A stretch of 64,000 bases of DNA from Tepidimonas sediminis (GTDB taxonomy: Bacteria > Pseudomonadota > Gammaproteobacteria > Burkholderiales > Burkholderiaceae_C), in the NCBI RefSeq assembly GCF_007556605.1, contig NZ_VJND01000004.1:62001-126000 (forward strand), read 5' to 3'. Positions 32,486 to 41,506 of this stretch are shown here, one piece after another (position 1 is the stretch's first letter; each line of letters starts with the position of its first letter). Below the pieces are notes generated by a model, which was not told the DNA's origin, ran no database searches, and saw nothing but the letters and a program-made list of their open reading frames with translations. The position numbers and the translations under genes were made by a program.

Positions 32486-32908
32486 ATGCCGCAACTCAAG
32501 GGTTCGAAGACCGAGCAGTGCCTGAAGGACGCCTTCGCGGGCGAATCGATGGCCAACCGTCGCTACCTCTACTTCGCCAACAAGGCCGACGTGGAGGGCC
32601 AGAACGACGTGGCGGCGCTGTTCCGCTCCACCGCCGAGGGCGAGACTGGCCACGCGCACGGCCACCTGGAGTTCCTGGAGCAGGCCGGCGACCCGGCCAC
32701 CGGCATGCCGATCGGCACCACGCGCCAGAACCTGGAGTCGGCCATCGCCGGCGAGACGCACGAGTACACCGACATGTACCCGGGCATGGCCAAGATCGCG
32801 CGCGAGGAAGGCTTCGACGAGATCGCCGACTGGTTCGAGACGCTGGCCAAGGCCGAGCGCTCGCACGCCAACCGCTACGCCAAGGCGCTGGCCGAGCTGG
32901 TCGACTGA
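32486..32908 (+). CDS. Rubrerythrin family protein
   Basis: Di-iron peroxidase-type protein, 140 aa, only the ferritin-like four-helix domain, without the C-terminal rubredoxin of classical rubrerythrins. Iron ligands are visible: Glu20 ([14 protein letters not shown]), ETGH at 53-56, Glu90/Glu93 (AGETHEY) and ERSH at 124-127. It probably reduces peroxide using an external electron donor. Good ribosome site (CAGGAGAG). First gene of a likely three-gene unit with the Fe-S protein and DUF3501. Confidence 0.92.
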   Translation: MPQLKGSKTEQCLKDAFAGESMANRRYLYFANKADVEGQNDVAALFRSTAEGETGHAHGHLEFLEQAGDPATGMPIGTTRQNLESAIAGETHEYTDMYPGMAKIAREEGFDEIADWFETLAKAERSHANRYAKALAELVD

Positions 32909-32932
32909 CCCGTACCGGATCGGCCTGCCCAC

Positions 32933-32954
32933 GGCGGCCCCGCACGGGGCCGCC
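32933..32954 (+). repeat. Stable hairpin after rubrerythrin
   Basis: GGCGGCCCCG and CGGGGCCGCC form a perfect 10-bp stem with a 2-nt gap, 24 bp after the rubrerythrin stop in a 157-bp gap before the Fe-S protein. No T-run follows, so it may protect the upstream mRNA or slow transcription rather than terminate it. Confidence 0.35.
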
Positions 32955-33065
32955 CGCGCCGCCGCGTGGCCCCCGGCCCGCACGGCGGCGACCCCGGACC
33001 GACAACAAGGGGCGCCCGCGCCCGGCGTGCGCGGCGCGGCCCGACATGAGGCGAGGAGACCGACG

Positions 33066-34421
33066 ATGGCCCGCGAAGGCAACCTGGAAGCCCCCACGCG
33101 CCACCCGCTGGACTGGCGCAACCCCGACTTCTACGACGAGGCCAAGTGCTTCGCGGAGCTGGAGCGCATCTTCGAGATCTGCCACGGCTGCCGCCGCTGC
33201 GTCAGCCTGTGCCAGGCGTTTCCGACCCTGTTCGACCTGATCGACGAGGGCAAGACCGGCGAGCTCGACGGCGTGGCCAAGGCCGACTACTGGAAGGTGG
33301 TCGACCAGTGCTACATGTGCGACCTCTGCTACATGACCAAGTGCCCGTACACGCCGCCGCACGAGTGGAACCTGGACTTCCCGCACACGATGCTGCGCGC
33401 CAAGGCCATCAAGTTCCGCAAGGGCGAGGTCAAGGCGGCGGAGAAGTTTCTCGCCTCCACCGACGTGCACGGCAGCCTGGCCGGCATCCCGGTGGTGGTG
33501 CAGGCGGTCAACGCCGTCAACCGCACCAGGCCCGCGCGCGCGCTGATGGAAAGCGTGCTGGGCGTGCACCGCGACGCCTGGATGCCCGAGCTGGCCGCGC
33601 GGACGCTGCGCCGTGCCGCGCCCGAGGCGCGCGCCGCGCAGGTGGTCGACGGCGAGCGCACGCCGGGCAAGGTGGCGATCTTCGCCACCTGCTACGTCAA
33701 CTACAACGAGCCCGGCATCGGGCTCGATCTGCTGGCGATCCTCGAGCACAACGGCATCCCGTACACGCTGGTGGAAAAGGAGCGCTGCTGCGGCATGCCC
33801 AAGCTGGAGCTCGGCGACCTGGCGTCGGTGGCCGCGGCCAAGGAGGCCAACATCCCGGTGCTGGCGCGCTACGCGCGCGACGGCTACGCCATCCTGTCGG
33901 CGGTGCCGAGCTGCACGCTGATGTTCAAGCAGGAGATCCCGCTGATGTTCCCGGACGACCCGGACGTGCAGCTCGTCAAGGAGGCGATGTGGGACCCGTT
34001 CGAGTACTTCAGCGCCCGCCGGCGCGACGGGCTGCTGCGCACCGACTTCCAGCGCGGCCTGGGCAAGGTCAGCTATCAGGTGCCGTGCCACAGCCGCGTG
34101 CAGAACATGGGGCGCAAGACCGAGGAGATCCTCAAGCTCATCCCCGACACCGAGGTGCAGACGCTGGAGCGCTGCAGCGGCCACGCCGGCACCTACGGCG
34201 TCAAGAAGGCCACCCACCCGGTGGCGATGAAGATCGGCAAGCCGGTGTTCAAGAGCATGGCGCAGCACAAGGGCGGCGGCGCGCCGGACGTGATCGGCTC
34301 CGACTGCCCCTTGGGCGGCCATCACATCGCGCAGGGCTTCGAGGTCAACCAGCTCGGCGCACCCAGGCTGATGCATCCGCTGACCATGCTGGCCACCGCC
34401 TACGGCCTGAAGGACGCCTGA
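33066..34421 (+). CDS. GlpC/HdrD-like Fe-S oxidoreductase
   Basis: A 451-aa soluble protein related to GlpC, HdrD and LutA. Two ferredoxin-type [4Fe-4S] motifs: Cys39/42/45/49 (CHGCRRCVSLC) and Cys82/85/88/93 (CYMCDLCYMTKC). The C-terminal half has cysteine-rich CCG-type sequences, CCGMPKLELG near 243 and the altered CSGHAGTYG near 370. It could pass electrons to the rubrerythrin. The start at 33066 has GAGGAG at about 11 nt. DUF3501 follows after 24 nt; this trio recurs in proteobacteria, and its substrate is unknown. Confidence 0.88.
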   Translation: MAREGNLEAPTRHPLDWRNPDFYDEAKCFAELERIFEICHGCRRCVSLCQAFPTLFDLIDEGKTGELDGVAKADYWKVVDQCYMCDLCYMTKCPYTPPHEWNLDFPHTMLRAKAIKFRKGEVKAAEKFLASTDVHGSLAGIPVVVQAVNAVNRTRPARALMESVLGVHRDAWMPELAARTLRRAAPEARAAQVVDGERTPGKVAIFATCYVNYNEPGIGLDLLAILEHNGIPYTLVEKERCCGMPKLELGDLASVAAAKEANIPVLARYARDGYAILSAVPSCTLMFKQEIPLMFPDDPDVQLVKEAMWDPFEYFSARRRDGLLRTDFQRGLGKVSYQVPCHSRVQNMGRKTEEILKLIPDTEVQTLERCSGHAGTYGVKKATHPVAMKIGKPVFKSMAQHKGGGAPDVIGSDCPLGGHHIAQGFEVNQLGAPRLMHPLTMLATAYGLKDA

Positions 34422-34445
34422 TTCCCCGTTCATACGCGAGCGACC

Positions 34446-35051
34446 ATGATCACCACGATGCAACTGACCGGCAAGATCACGCGCGAGACGCTGATGCCGC
34501 TGGAGGCCTACGCCAAGTGGCGCAAGGCGCACAAGGGCGAGGTGATCGCGCACCGCAGGCTGCGTACCGTGCACCTGGGCGAGCACGTCACCGTGCAGTT
34601 CGAGAGCGAGCTGTCGATGCGCTACCAGATCCAGGAGATGCTGCGCATCGAGAAGATCTTCGAGGAAGAGGGCATCCAGGACGAGATCGACGCCTACGCC
34701 CCGCTGGTGCCGGACGGCACCAACTGGAAGGCGACGATGATGATCGAGTACCCGGATGTCAACGAGCGCCGGCGCGAGCTGGCGCGCCTGATCGGCATCG
34801 AGGACCGCATGTTCGTCGAGGTCGAGGGACACGGCCGCGTCTACGCCATCGCCGACGAGGACCTGGACCGCGAGACGCCCGACAAGACCTCGGCGGTGCA
34901 CTTCCTGCGCTTCGAGTTCACGCCGGCGATGCGCGCGGCGATCAAGGCCGGCGCCGCGGTCAAGCTCGGCTGCGACCACACCCACTACCCGGCGCACGTG
35001 ACGATCGCGCCGGAGACGCTGGCCAGCCTCGCGGGGGATCTGGCGGACTGA
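34446..35051 (+). CDS. DUF3501 family protein
   Basis: A 201-aa soluble protein with the DUF3501 layout: LMPLEAYAKWRKAHKGEVIAH (split, about 16-36), LSMRYQIQEMLRIEKIFEEEG (about 56-76) and a C-terminal HFLRFEFTPAM...CDHTHYPAH segment with several histidines. No function is known. It always seems to accompany the Fe-S protein encoded just before it, so the two probably act together with the rubrerythrin in peroxide or redox metabolism; this is inferred from gene order. Confidence 0.85.
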   Translation: MITTMQLTGKITRETLMPLEAYAKWRKAHKGEVIAHRRLRTVHLGEHVTVQFESELSMRYQIQEMLRIEKIFEEEGIQDEIDAYAPLVPDGTNWKATMMIEYPDVNERRRELARLIGIEDRMFVEVEGHGRVYAIADEDLDRETPDKTSAVHFLRFEFTPAMRAAIKAGAAVKLGCDHTHYPAHVTIAPETLASLAGDLAD

Positions 35052-35091
35052 TCCGGCGCCGCTATCATCGCGGCCCGGAGGCTGCGCACCG

Positions 35092-35865
35092 ATGCTGTTC
35101 ATCCTATCCCCCGCCAAGGCGCTGGATTACGAGACGCCGCCCACCACGACGGTGGCCACCCAGCCGCTGTTCGTCGAGCAGGCCGCCGAGCTGATCGCCA
35201 TCCTGCGGCAGAAGTCGCCGCAGGAGGTGGCCGCGCTGATGGACCTGAGCGACGCGCTGGCGCAGCTCAACGTGGCGCGCTACCAGGCGTGGCAGCCGGA
35301 GTTCGGCCCGCACAACAGCAAGCAGGCCATCCTGGCCTTCAACGGCGACGTCTACGAGGGGCTGGACGCGCGCAGCCTGGGGCCGGACGACCTCGACTGG
35401 CTGCAGCGCCACGTGTGCATCCTGAGCGGCCTCTATGGCGTGCTGCGGCCGCTGGACTGGATGCAGCCGTACCGGCTGGAGATGGGCACGCGCTTGAGCA
35501 CGCCGCGCGGACGCAACCTGTACCAGTTCTGGGGCCCGCGCATCGCCGAGTACCTGTCGCAGCGCGCCGCCGAGGACGACGGTCTCGTCGTCAACCTCGC
35601 CAGCGAGGAGTACTTCAAGGCCGTCGATCCGAAGGCGCTGCGCGCGCGCGTCGTCACCTGCGTGTTCGAGGAGCGGCGCGGCAGCGGCTACAAGGTCATC
35701 AGCTTCCTGGCCAAGCGCGCGCGCGGCCTGATGACGCGCTGGGCCGCACTGCACCGCGCCGCCGACGTCGAGACGCTGCAAGGCTTCGACAGCGAGGGCT
35801 ACCGCTTCGTGCCGGAGGTCTCCACGCCCGAGCGGCTGGTGTTCCGGCGCGACCAGCGCGGCTGA
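35092..35865 (+). CDS. yaaA: Peroxide stress protein YaaA
   Basis: UPF0246 family, 257 aa, full length. In E. coli YaaA lowers free intracellular iron during peroxide stress and is under OxyR control. Family signatures: MLFILSPAKALDYETPP at the N terminus, FNGDVYEGLDA near 84, ILSGLYGVLRPLDWMQPYRLEMG (split, about 106-127) and VNLASEEYFKAV near 167. It follows the DUF3501 gene by 40 nt on the same strand and continues the theme of peroxide defence in this stretch. Confidence 0.95.
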   Translation: MLFILSPAKALDYETPPTTTVATQPLFVEQAAELIAILRQKSPQEVAALMDLSDALAQLNVARYQAWQPEFGPHNSKQAILAFNGDVYEGLDARSLGPDDLDWLQRHVCILSGLYGVLRPLDWMQPYRLEMGTRLSTPRGRNLYQFWGPRIAEYLSQRAAEDDGLVVNLASEEYFKAVDPKALRARVVTCVFEERRGSGYKVISFLAKRARGLMTRWAALHRAADVETLQGFDSEGYRFVPEVSTPERLVFRRDQRG

Positions 35866-35897
35866 AAGCGGCGCGCCGCGCGCTACACTGCGGCGCG

Positions 35898-36740
35898 ATG
35901 AGCCAGACCATCACCCCGGAATTGCGCGCCTGGATCGTGCAGCAGGCGCAGGCCGGCTGCACGCCGGAGTCGGTACTGGCGGCGATGCGCCGCGCCGGCT
36001 GGGACGAGGATGTGGCGCTGGCGGCGATGGAGGAGACGCTGCAGGCGCACGTGGCGGCACTGCCGTCGGCGCCACCCGCGCCGCCGCGGCCCTTCCTCGA
36101 TCTGGAGGGCTCGCCGCGCGCGCTGGACGCCGGCGACCGCATCGTGCCGGTCATCGCCACGCTGCGCCGGCCGCGCCTGGCGGTGCTGGCCAACGTGCTG
36201 TCGGAGGAGGAGTGCGAGGCGCTGATCGCACTGGCCGAGCCGCGCCTGCGCCGCTCGCGCACGGTGCAGACGAGCACCGGTGGCGAGGAGCTCAACGCCG
36301 ACCGCACCAGCGATGGCATGTTCTTCCGCCGTGGCGAAACGCCGCTGATCCAGCGCATCGAGGCGCGGCTGAGCCGCCTGGTGCACTGGCCGGTGGAAAA
36401 CGGCGAGGGTCTGCAGGTGCTGCGCTACCGCCCCGGGGCGCAGTACAAGCCGCACTACGATTACTTCGATCCGGCCGCGCCGGGCACGGCGCGCATCACC
36501 GCGCGCGGCGGCCAGCGCGTGGCCACGCTGGTGATGTACCTCAACGAGCCGGCGCGCGGCGGGGCCACGACCTTTCCGGACGTCGGACTGGAGGTGCTGC
36601 CGCAGCGCGGCTGCGCGGTGTTCTTCGCCTACGACCGGCCCGATCCGGCGACGCTGACGCTGCACGGCGGCGCACCGGTGCTGGAGGGGGAAAAATGGGT
36701 CGCCACCAAGTGGCTGCGCGAAGGCGAGTTCACGCCGTGA
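35898..36740 (+). CDS. 2OG-Fe(II) oxygenase, prolyl 4-hydroxylase-like
   Basis: A 280-aa protein. The C-terminal ~190 residues form a P4H-type jelly roll: iron ligands HYDYFD (His-x-Asp, about 192-194) and the distal His in [10 protein letters not shown] (about 258), with the 2OG Lys in [12 protein letters not shown]. The N-terminal ~50 residues ([24 protein letters not shown]) form a small helical domain. The target is unknown; bacterial members hydroxylate proline in EF-Tu or other proteins. ATG at 35898 chosen as first Met of the conserved N terminus. Confidence 0.9.
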   Translation: MSQTITPELRAWIVQQAQAGCTPESVLAAMRRAGWDEDVALAAMEETLQAHVAALPSAPPAPPRPFLDLEGSPRALDAGDRIVPVIATLRRPRLAVLANVLSEEECEALIALAEPRLRRSRTVQTSTGGEELNADRTSDGMFFRRGETPLIQRIEARLSRLVHWPVENGEGLQVLRYRPGAQYKPHYDYFDPAAPGTARITARGGQRVATLVMYLNEPARGGATTFPDVGLEVLPQRGCAVFFAYDRPDPATLTLHGGAPVLEGEKWVATKWLREGEFTP

Positions 36741-36759
36741 GCCCGGACCGGTGAATCGG

Positions 36760-37641
36760 ATGAGCGAACCGACCGCAACGTCAGCGGCAGGCGCGCGGCT
36801 GCAGGACACGCCGCTGGGCCGCGCGAGTGCCTGCCCCGACCGCTACGACCCGGGCCTGCTGTGCCCGCTGCCGCGCGCGGCGTCTCGGGTGGAGTGGGGC
36901 TGCGCAGGGCCGCTCCCCTTCACCGGTGCCGACGTCTGGACCGCGTACGAGGTGAGCTGGCTGAACCCGCGCGGCAAGCCGCAGGTGGCCATCGCGCAGT
37001 TCACGGTGCCGGCCGAATCGCCCAACCTGATCGAGAGCAAGTCGCTCAAGCTCTACCTCAACGGGCTCAACCACGCGCGTTTCGCCAGCGCCGAGGAGGT
37101 GCGCGCGCGGCTGCGCGCCGACCTCGCGGAGGCGCTGTGGCGTGGCAGCGGGCAGCCGCCCGGTACCGTGGGCGTGCGCCTGTGGGGGCCGCAGGAGTGG
37201 GGCGGTGCGGCGCTGCACGCGGCGCTGCCGGGGCTGAGCCTGGATCGGCTCGACGTCGACTGCGACGACGACGGACCGCAGCCGGCATGGCTGCGCGCCG
37301 AGGCCGCCCAGCCGCCGGTGCAGGAGGTGCTGACCACCGACCTGTTCCGCAGCCTGTGCCCGGTCACCGGCCAGCCGGACTGGGCCAGTGTGCAGATCGC
37401 CTACACCGGTGCGCCGATCGACCAGGAGGGGCTGCTGCGCTACCTGGTGGGCTTTCGCCGCCACGGCGGTTTTCACGAGCAGTGCGTCGAGCGCATCTTC
37501 GTCGATCTGTGGCAGCGCTGCCGGCCGGTGCGGCTGGCGGTGCTGGCGCGCTTCACGCGCCGCGGCGGGCTGGACATCAACCCCTGGCGCACCAGCCATC
37601 CGCAGCCGCTGCCGCCGGCGCTGCGGCTGGCACGCCAGTGA
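36760..37641 (+). CDS. queF: NADPH-dependent 7-cyano-7-deazaguanine reductase
   Basis: Reduces preQ0 to preQ1 in queuosine biosynthesis. The 293-aa product has the two-domain (YqcD-like) length of E. coli QueF. The substrate block [17 protein letters not shown] is at about 88-104 and the catalytic Cys lies in [19 protein letters not shown] (about 202). [13 protein letters not shown] and [11 protein letters not shown] are conserved. A GTG 9 nt upstream (36751) is an alternative start. It follows the oxygenase by 19 nt. Confidence 0.95.
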   Translation: MSEPTATSAAGARLQDTPLGRASACPDRYDPGLLCPLPRAASRVEWGCAGPLPFTGADVWTAYEVSWLNPRGKPQVAIAQFTVPAESPNLIESKSLKLYLNGLNHARFASAEEVRARLRADLAEALWRGSGQPPGTVGVRLWGPQEWGGAALHAALPGLSLDRLDVDCDDDGPQPAWLRAEAAQPPVQEVLTTDLFRSLCPVTGQPDWASVQIAYTGAPIDQEGLLRYLVGFRRHGGFHEQCVERIFVDLWQRCRPVRLAVLARFTRRGGLDINPWRTSHPQPLPPALRLARQ

Positions 37642-37768
37642 GGGGCGCCGCGCTGCCCAAAAAAGCGGCAGTCCGGCGCCAAGGCTTGGGGCGGCGCGCT
37701 TGGCCGGCGTCTTCCCCGGCTTGTGCACAGGCTGATCCACAGCCGCCGGGGACAACCCGCCGCCCGGC

Positions 37769-38353
37769 TCAGCCCGGCTGGCCGGTCAGCAGCCGCTGCA
37801 CCAGCTCCACCGTGCTGCGCGCGCCGACCTTGCGCATCAGGCGCGCGCGGTGCACCTCCACCGTGCGCGGGCTGATGCCGAGCTGGCGCGCGGCCTGCTT
37901 GGCGGTGCAGCCCTTCAGCAGCAGCGCGGCCACCTCGCGCTCGCGCGCCGTCAGCCCCGGCTGCACCGGGCGGCTGGCCGACAGGTCCTCGAAGCTCCAG
38001 ATGCCGGCGGCGTGCGGGTCGGCGCGGTCCAGCGCGCGGCCCATCACGTGACACCAGAACAGCTGGCCGGCCTGCGGGCCGCCGACGCGGCGCATCAGGC
38101 GCTCGTCGGCGTAGGTGCCGCAGGCGTTGAGGATCGGCGCGATGCGCTCGCCGATGCGCTCGAACTCGGCGGCGCTGGGGTAGAGGACGCGAAAGCTCTG
38201 GCCGACCAGTTCGGCGCGCGTAGTGCCGAACATCTGGCACAGCGCCTCGTTGCAGTCCACGATCACCCGGTGGCGCGACAGCGCCAGCCCTACCGGGGCC
38301 AGCTCGAAGGCCAGCCGGTAGTCGTCCAGCGCGGGCGTCGGGGCGGGGGGCAT
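37769..38353 (-). CDS. PAS-LuxR family transcriptional regulator
   Basis: A 194-aa regulator with an N-terminal PAS domain (about 9-125; [39 protein letters not shown]) and a C-terminal LuxR/GerE helix-turn-helix ([40 protein letters not shown], split, about 132-171). Divergent from scoA with a 92-bp gap that contains a symmetrical element. Genes of this type next to scoAB in Burkholderiales suggest it controls the CoA-transferase; the PAS ligand is unknown. No receiver domain, so it is not a normal response regulator. Confidence 0.88.
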   Translation of the reverse strand: MPPAPTPALDDYRLAFELAPVGLALSRHRVIVDCNEALCQMFGTTRAELVGQSFRVLYPSAAEFERIGERIAPILNACGTYADERLMRRVGGPQAGQLFWCHVMGRALDRADPHAAGIWSFEDLSASRPVQPGLTAREREVAALLLKGCTAKQAARQLGISPRTVEVHRARLMRKVGARSTVELVQRLLTGQPG

Positions 38354-38384
38354 CGCGGCCTCGGGGTTGTCCGGTACGCCATCC

Positions 38385-38410
38385 TACGTACACGAATGCG
38401 GTGTATCGTA
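38385..38410. promoter_or_regulatory. Putative operator between luxR-PAS and scoA
   Basis: TACGTACAC faces GTGTATCGTA across seven bases; the arms are complementary except for one extra base in the right arm. It lies 36 bp before scoA and 32 bp before the regulator, where a LuxR-type dimer would control both genes. No other factor is suggested by the sequence. Confidence 0.5.
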
Positions 38411-38445
38411 AGCGCTCTCGTTCCCACCATCGCACAGGAGCAAGC

Positions 38446-39150
38446 ATGAACAAGGTCTACCCCAGCGCCAAGGCGGCCCTCGAGGGGGTGGTGCGTGACG
38501 GTCAGCTCATCGCCGTGGGCGGCTTCGGTCTGTGCGGCATCCCCGAGGCCCTGATCGACGCGCTGCGCGACAGCGGCGTCAAGAACCTGACGGTGATCTC
38601 CAACAACGCCGGCGTCGACGGCTTCGGCCTCGGCAAGCTGCTGGAGACGCGCCAGATCAAGAAGATGATTTCCAGCTACGTCGGCGAGAACAAGGAGTTC
38701 GAGCGCCAGTACCTGGCCGGCGAGCTGGAGATCGAGTTCACGCCGCAGGGCACGCTGGCGGAGAAGCTGCGTGCCGGCGGCGCGGGCATCCCGGCGTTCT
38801 TCACCAAGACCGGCGTGGGCACCATCGTCGCCGAGGGCAAGGAACACCGCGAATTCAACGGCGAGACCTACATCCTGGAGCACGCGCTGTTTCCGGAGGT
38901 GGCGCTGATCAAGGCCGACGTGGCCGACCTGGCCGGCAACCTGCGCTTCCGGCTGACGGCGCGCAACTTCAATCCGGCCGTGGCGATGGCGGGCAAGATC
39001 TGCATCGCCGAGGTCGAACGCATCGTGCCCACCGGCGCCATCGAGCCGGACGACGTGCACCTGCCGGGCATCTACGTGCACCGCATCGTGCACAACCCCA
39101 CCCCAGAGAAGCGCATCGAGCGCCGCACCACGCGCGAGCGCAAGGTCTGA
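38446..39150 (+). CDS. scoA: 3-oxoacid CoA-transferase subunit A
   Basis: Alpha subunit of succinyl-CoA:acetoacetate (3-oxoacid) CoA-transferase, used to activate acetoacetate from ketone or polyhydroxybutyrate breakdown. 234 aa. Signatures: [17 protein letters not shown] (about 24-40), [15 protein letters not shown] and [13 protein letters not shown]. Ribosome site CAGGAG before the ATG. Subunit B follows after 27 nt. Confidence 0.95.
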   Translation: MNKVYPSAKAALEGVVRDGQLIAVGGFGLCGIPEALIDALRDSGVKNLTVISNNAGVDGFGLGKLLETRQIKKMISSYVGENKEFERQYLAGELEIEFTPQGTLAEKLRAGGAGIPAFFTKTGVGTIVAEGKEHREFNGETYILEHALFPEVALIKADVADLAGNLRFRLTARNFNPAVAMAGKICIAEVERIVPTGAIEPDDVHLPGIYVHRIVHNPTPEKRIERRTTRERKV

Positions 39151-39177
39151 CCCGCCACCGAGCAAGGAGAACCCACC

Positions 39178-39816
39178 ATGCCCTGGACGCACGACGAGAT
39201 GGCCGCCCGCGCGGCCCAAGAGTTGCAGGATGGCTTCTACGTCAACCTCGGCATCGGCCTGCCGACGCTGGTGGCCAACCACGTGCCGGATCACGTCGAG
39301 GTCTGGCTGCAGAGTGAGAACGGACTGCTCGGCATCGGCCCGTTTCCGTACGAGGACGAGGTCGACCCGGACCTGATCAACGCCGGCAAGCAGACCATCA
39401 CGACCATCAAGGGCTCGGCCACCTTCGGCAGCCACGACAGCTTCGCGATGATCCGCGGCGGCAAGATCAACCTGTCGATCCTCGGCGCGATGCAGGTCAC
39501 GCACAAGGGCGACTTGGCCAACTGGATGATCCCGGGCAAGATGGTCAAGGGCATGGGCGGCGCGATGGACCTGGTGGCCGGCGTGCCGCGCGTGATCGTG
39601 CTGATGGAGCACGTGGCGCGCAAGAAGGACGGCACCGAGGACCTGAAGATCCTGCCCGAGTGCACGCTGCCGCTGACCGGCAAGGGCGTGGTGGACCGCA
39701 TCATCACCGATCTGGGCGTGATGGACGTCACGCCCGAGGGGCTCAAGCTCGTGGAGCTGGCCCCCGGCGTGACGCGCGAGTTCATCCAGAGCAAGACCGG
39801 CGTGCCGCTGCTGTGA
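39178..39816 (+). CDS. scoB: 3-oxoacid CoA-transferase subunit B
   Basis: Beta subunit, 212 aa, carrying the catalytic Glu in the [12 protein letters not shown] motif (about 43-54), which forms the glutamyl-CoA thioester. [16 protein letters not shown] (about 22) and [19 protein letters not shown] are typical. Operon with scoA; the patatin gene starts 19 nt later and may share the transcript. Clear AAGGAG ribosome site. Confidence 0.96.
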   Translation: MPWTHDEMAARAAQELQDGFYVNLGIGLPTLVANHVPDHVEVWLQSENGLLGIGPFPYEDEVDPDLINAGKQTITTIKGSATFGSHDSFAMIRGGKINLSILGAMQVTHKGDLANWMIPGKMVKGMGGAMDLVAGVPRVIVLMEHVARKKDGTEDLKILPECTLPLTGKGVVDRIITDLGVMDVTPEGLKLVELAPGVTREFIQSKTGVPLL

Positions 39817-39835
39817 CGCCGTCCCGACCGGCCCG

Positions 39836-40795
39836 ATGAGCGCCACCTCTGCCCACCCCCGCATCGGCCTGGCGCTGGGCAGCGGCGCGGCGCGCGGCTG
39901 GGCGCACATCGGCGTGCTGCGCGTGCTGCAGGAGGCGGGGCTGGAGCCCGACATCGTCTGCGGCACCTCGATCGGCGCGCTGGTGGGGGCGGCCTACGCC
40001 GCCGGCGAGCTGGACCGGCTCGAGCCGTGGGTGCGCTCGCTGGGCTGGCGGCAGGTGGTCGGGCTGATCGACCTGCGCTTCGGTGGCGGGCTGATCGAGG
40101 GCGACAAGCTGGAGGCGTTTTTCCGCAGCCGCTTCGTCGACGGCGGCATCGAGGCGCTGCCCAAGCCGTTCGGCTGCGTGGCCACCGACCTGGCCAGCGG
40201 GCGCGAGGTCTGGCTGCGCCAGGGGCCGGTGATCGACGCGGTGCGCGCCTCGATCGCCATCCCGGGTGTCTTCACGCCGGCGCGGCAGGACGGGCGGCTG
40301 CTGGTGGACGGCGGGCTGGTCAACCCGGTGCCGGTGTCGCTGGCGCGCGCGATGGGGGCGGAGTTCGTCATCGCGGTGGACCTGAACTGGGACCTGATGC
40401 GCCGGCGCCAGCGCGTGGCCAGCCGCGCGCGCGGGCCGCGCCGCGGCCTGCTGGACGGGGTGCTCAGGCGCCTGCGCGGCGGGGGGGCGGAGGATGCCGC
40501 CGAGGCTGCGCAGGCCGCTGAAGCCTCGGGCGAGGCTGCCCTGCCGTCGCTGCTGGACGTGCTGACCACCAGCATGGCCATCGTGCAGTGGCGCATCACG
40601 CAAAGCCGTCTGGCCGGCGAGCCGGCCGACGTCGTCATCCGCCCGGCGCTGGCGGACGTGGCGGCGATGGACTTTCACCGCGCGGCGCCGGCCATCGCGG
40701 CGGGCCGGCGCGCCGCGGAGCAGGCATTGCCGGCGCTGCGCGACGCGCTGGCGCTGCTCGATCCGGATGCCGACGGCGCCGGCGCGCAAGCCTGA
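39836..40795 (+). CDS. Patatin-like phospholipase (RssA type)
   Basis: A 319-aa cytoplasmic serine acyl-hydrolase. The oxyanion-hole motif GSGAARGWAHIGVL (about 15-28), the nucleophile elbow GTSIG (Ser about 44) and the catalytic Asp in DGGLVNPVPV (about 158) make the Ser-Asp dyad. After ~195 comes a basic and Ala/Glu-rich stretch (RRQRVASRARGPRRG) before a final helical part. The natural lipid is unknown. Same strand as scoAB, 19 nt behind. Confidence 0.9.
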   Translation: MSATSAHPRIGLALGSGAARGWAHIGVLRVLQEAGLEPDIVCGTSIGALVGAAYAAGELDRLEPWVRSLGWRQVVGLIDLRFGGGLIEGDKLEAFFRSRFVDGGIEALPKPFGCVATDLASGREVWLRQGPVIDAVRASIAIPGVFTPARQDGRLLVDGGLVNPVPVSLARAMGAEFVIAVDLNWDLMRRRQRVASRARGPRRGLLDGVLRRLRGGGAEDAAEAAQAAEASGEAALPSLLDVLTTSMAIVQWRITQSRLAGEPADVVIRPALADVAAMDFHRAAPAIAAGRRAAEQALPALRDALALLDPDADGAGAQA

Positions 40796-40831
40796 GCGCG
40801 GGCACGCCCCTGTCTGTCACGGGGGGTCGCG

Positions 40832-41506
40832 TCAGAACGGCGCGGGACGCAGCCAGCGGCACGGCTGACCGCTTGACGGGTGCGTCAGCGCCAGCTCCGC
40901 CGCGTGCAGCAGCAGGCGCGGGGCGGCGCGGCGGGCGGCGCCTTCGGCGTAGAGCGGGTCGCCCAGGATCGGGTGGCCCAGCGCCGCCAGGTGCACCCGC
41001 AATTGATGCGAGCGGCCGGTGAGCGGCTGCAGTTCCAGCCGCGTGGCCCAGAGCCCGCCCCAGCGCTCCAGCCCCAGGATGCGCCAGCGCGTGTGGCTGG
41101 GCTTACCGTGGCGGAAGTCGACCTTGCTGCGCGGGCGGCGCGGCCAATCGACGATGAGCGGAAGGCGCACGTCGCCCCAGCCGTCCGGCGCCGCGGGTGG
41201 CAGCGGCACGCCGGCCACCACGGCCACGTAGGTCTTGTGCACGCGGCGCTCGGCAAACGCGATCGACAGGGCGCGCTGCGCCGCCGCACCACGCGCCAGC
41301 ACCATCAGGCCGGAGGTGTCCATGTCCAGCCGGTGCACGATCATGGCGTCCGGCGCGTGGCGCTGCACGCGCGCGGCCACGCAGTCGGCCTTGCCGGCGC
41401 CGCGGCCCGGCACGGCCAGCAGCCCGGCGGGCTTGTCCACCACGATCAGCGCGTCGTCCAGGTGCAGGACGGGGATGCCGTCCCATACCGCCAGCGGCGG
41501 CGTCAC
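40832..41506 (-). CDS. RluA-family pseudouridine synthase
   Basis: A 224-aa pseudouridine synthase without an S4 domain, like RluA. Catalytic Asp is in HRLDMDTSGLMVLA (about 62-75); VVDKPAGLLAVPG (about 22-34) and LQPLTGRSHQLRVHLAALGHPI (split, about 165-186) are family motifs. RluA modifies 23S U746 and tRNA U32; the target here is inferred. The GTG start at 41506 overlaps the recJ stop (GTGA), so it is translated from the recJ message. Confidence 0.9.
   Translation of the reverse strand: MTPPLAVWDGIPVLHLDDALIVVDKPAGLLAVPGRGAGKADCVAARVQRHAPDAMIVHRLDMDTSGLMVLARGAAAQRALSIAFAERRVHKTYVAVVAGVPLPPAAPDGWGDVRLPLIVDWPRRPRSKVDFRHGKPSHTRWRILGLERWGGLWATRLELQPLTGRSHQLRVHLAALGHPILGDPLYAEGAARRAAPRLLLHAAELALTHPSSGQPCRWLRPAPF

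Noticed and set aside
37642-37768. Repeated GGCGCC and CTGCC/GGCAG segments with an A/T tract after queF
   Set aside because: The T-run falls in the loop, not after the stem, on either strand; no clean terminator can be drawn.
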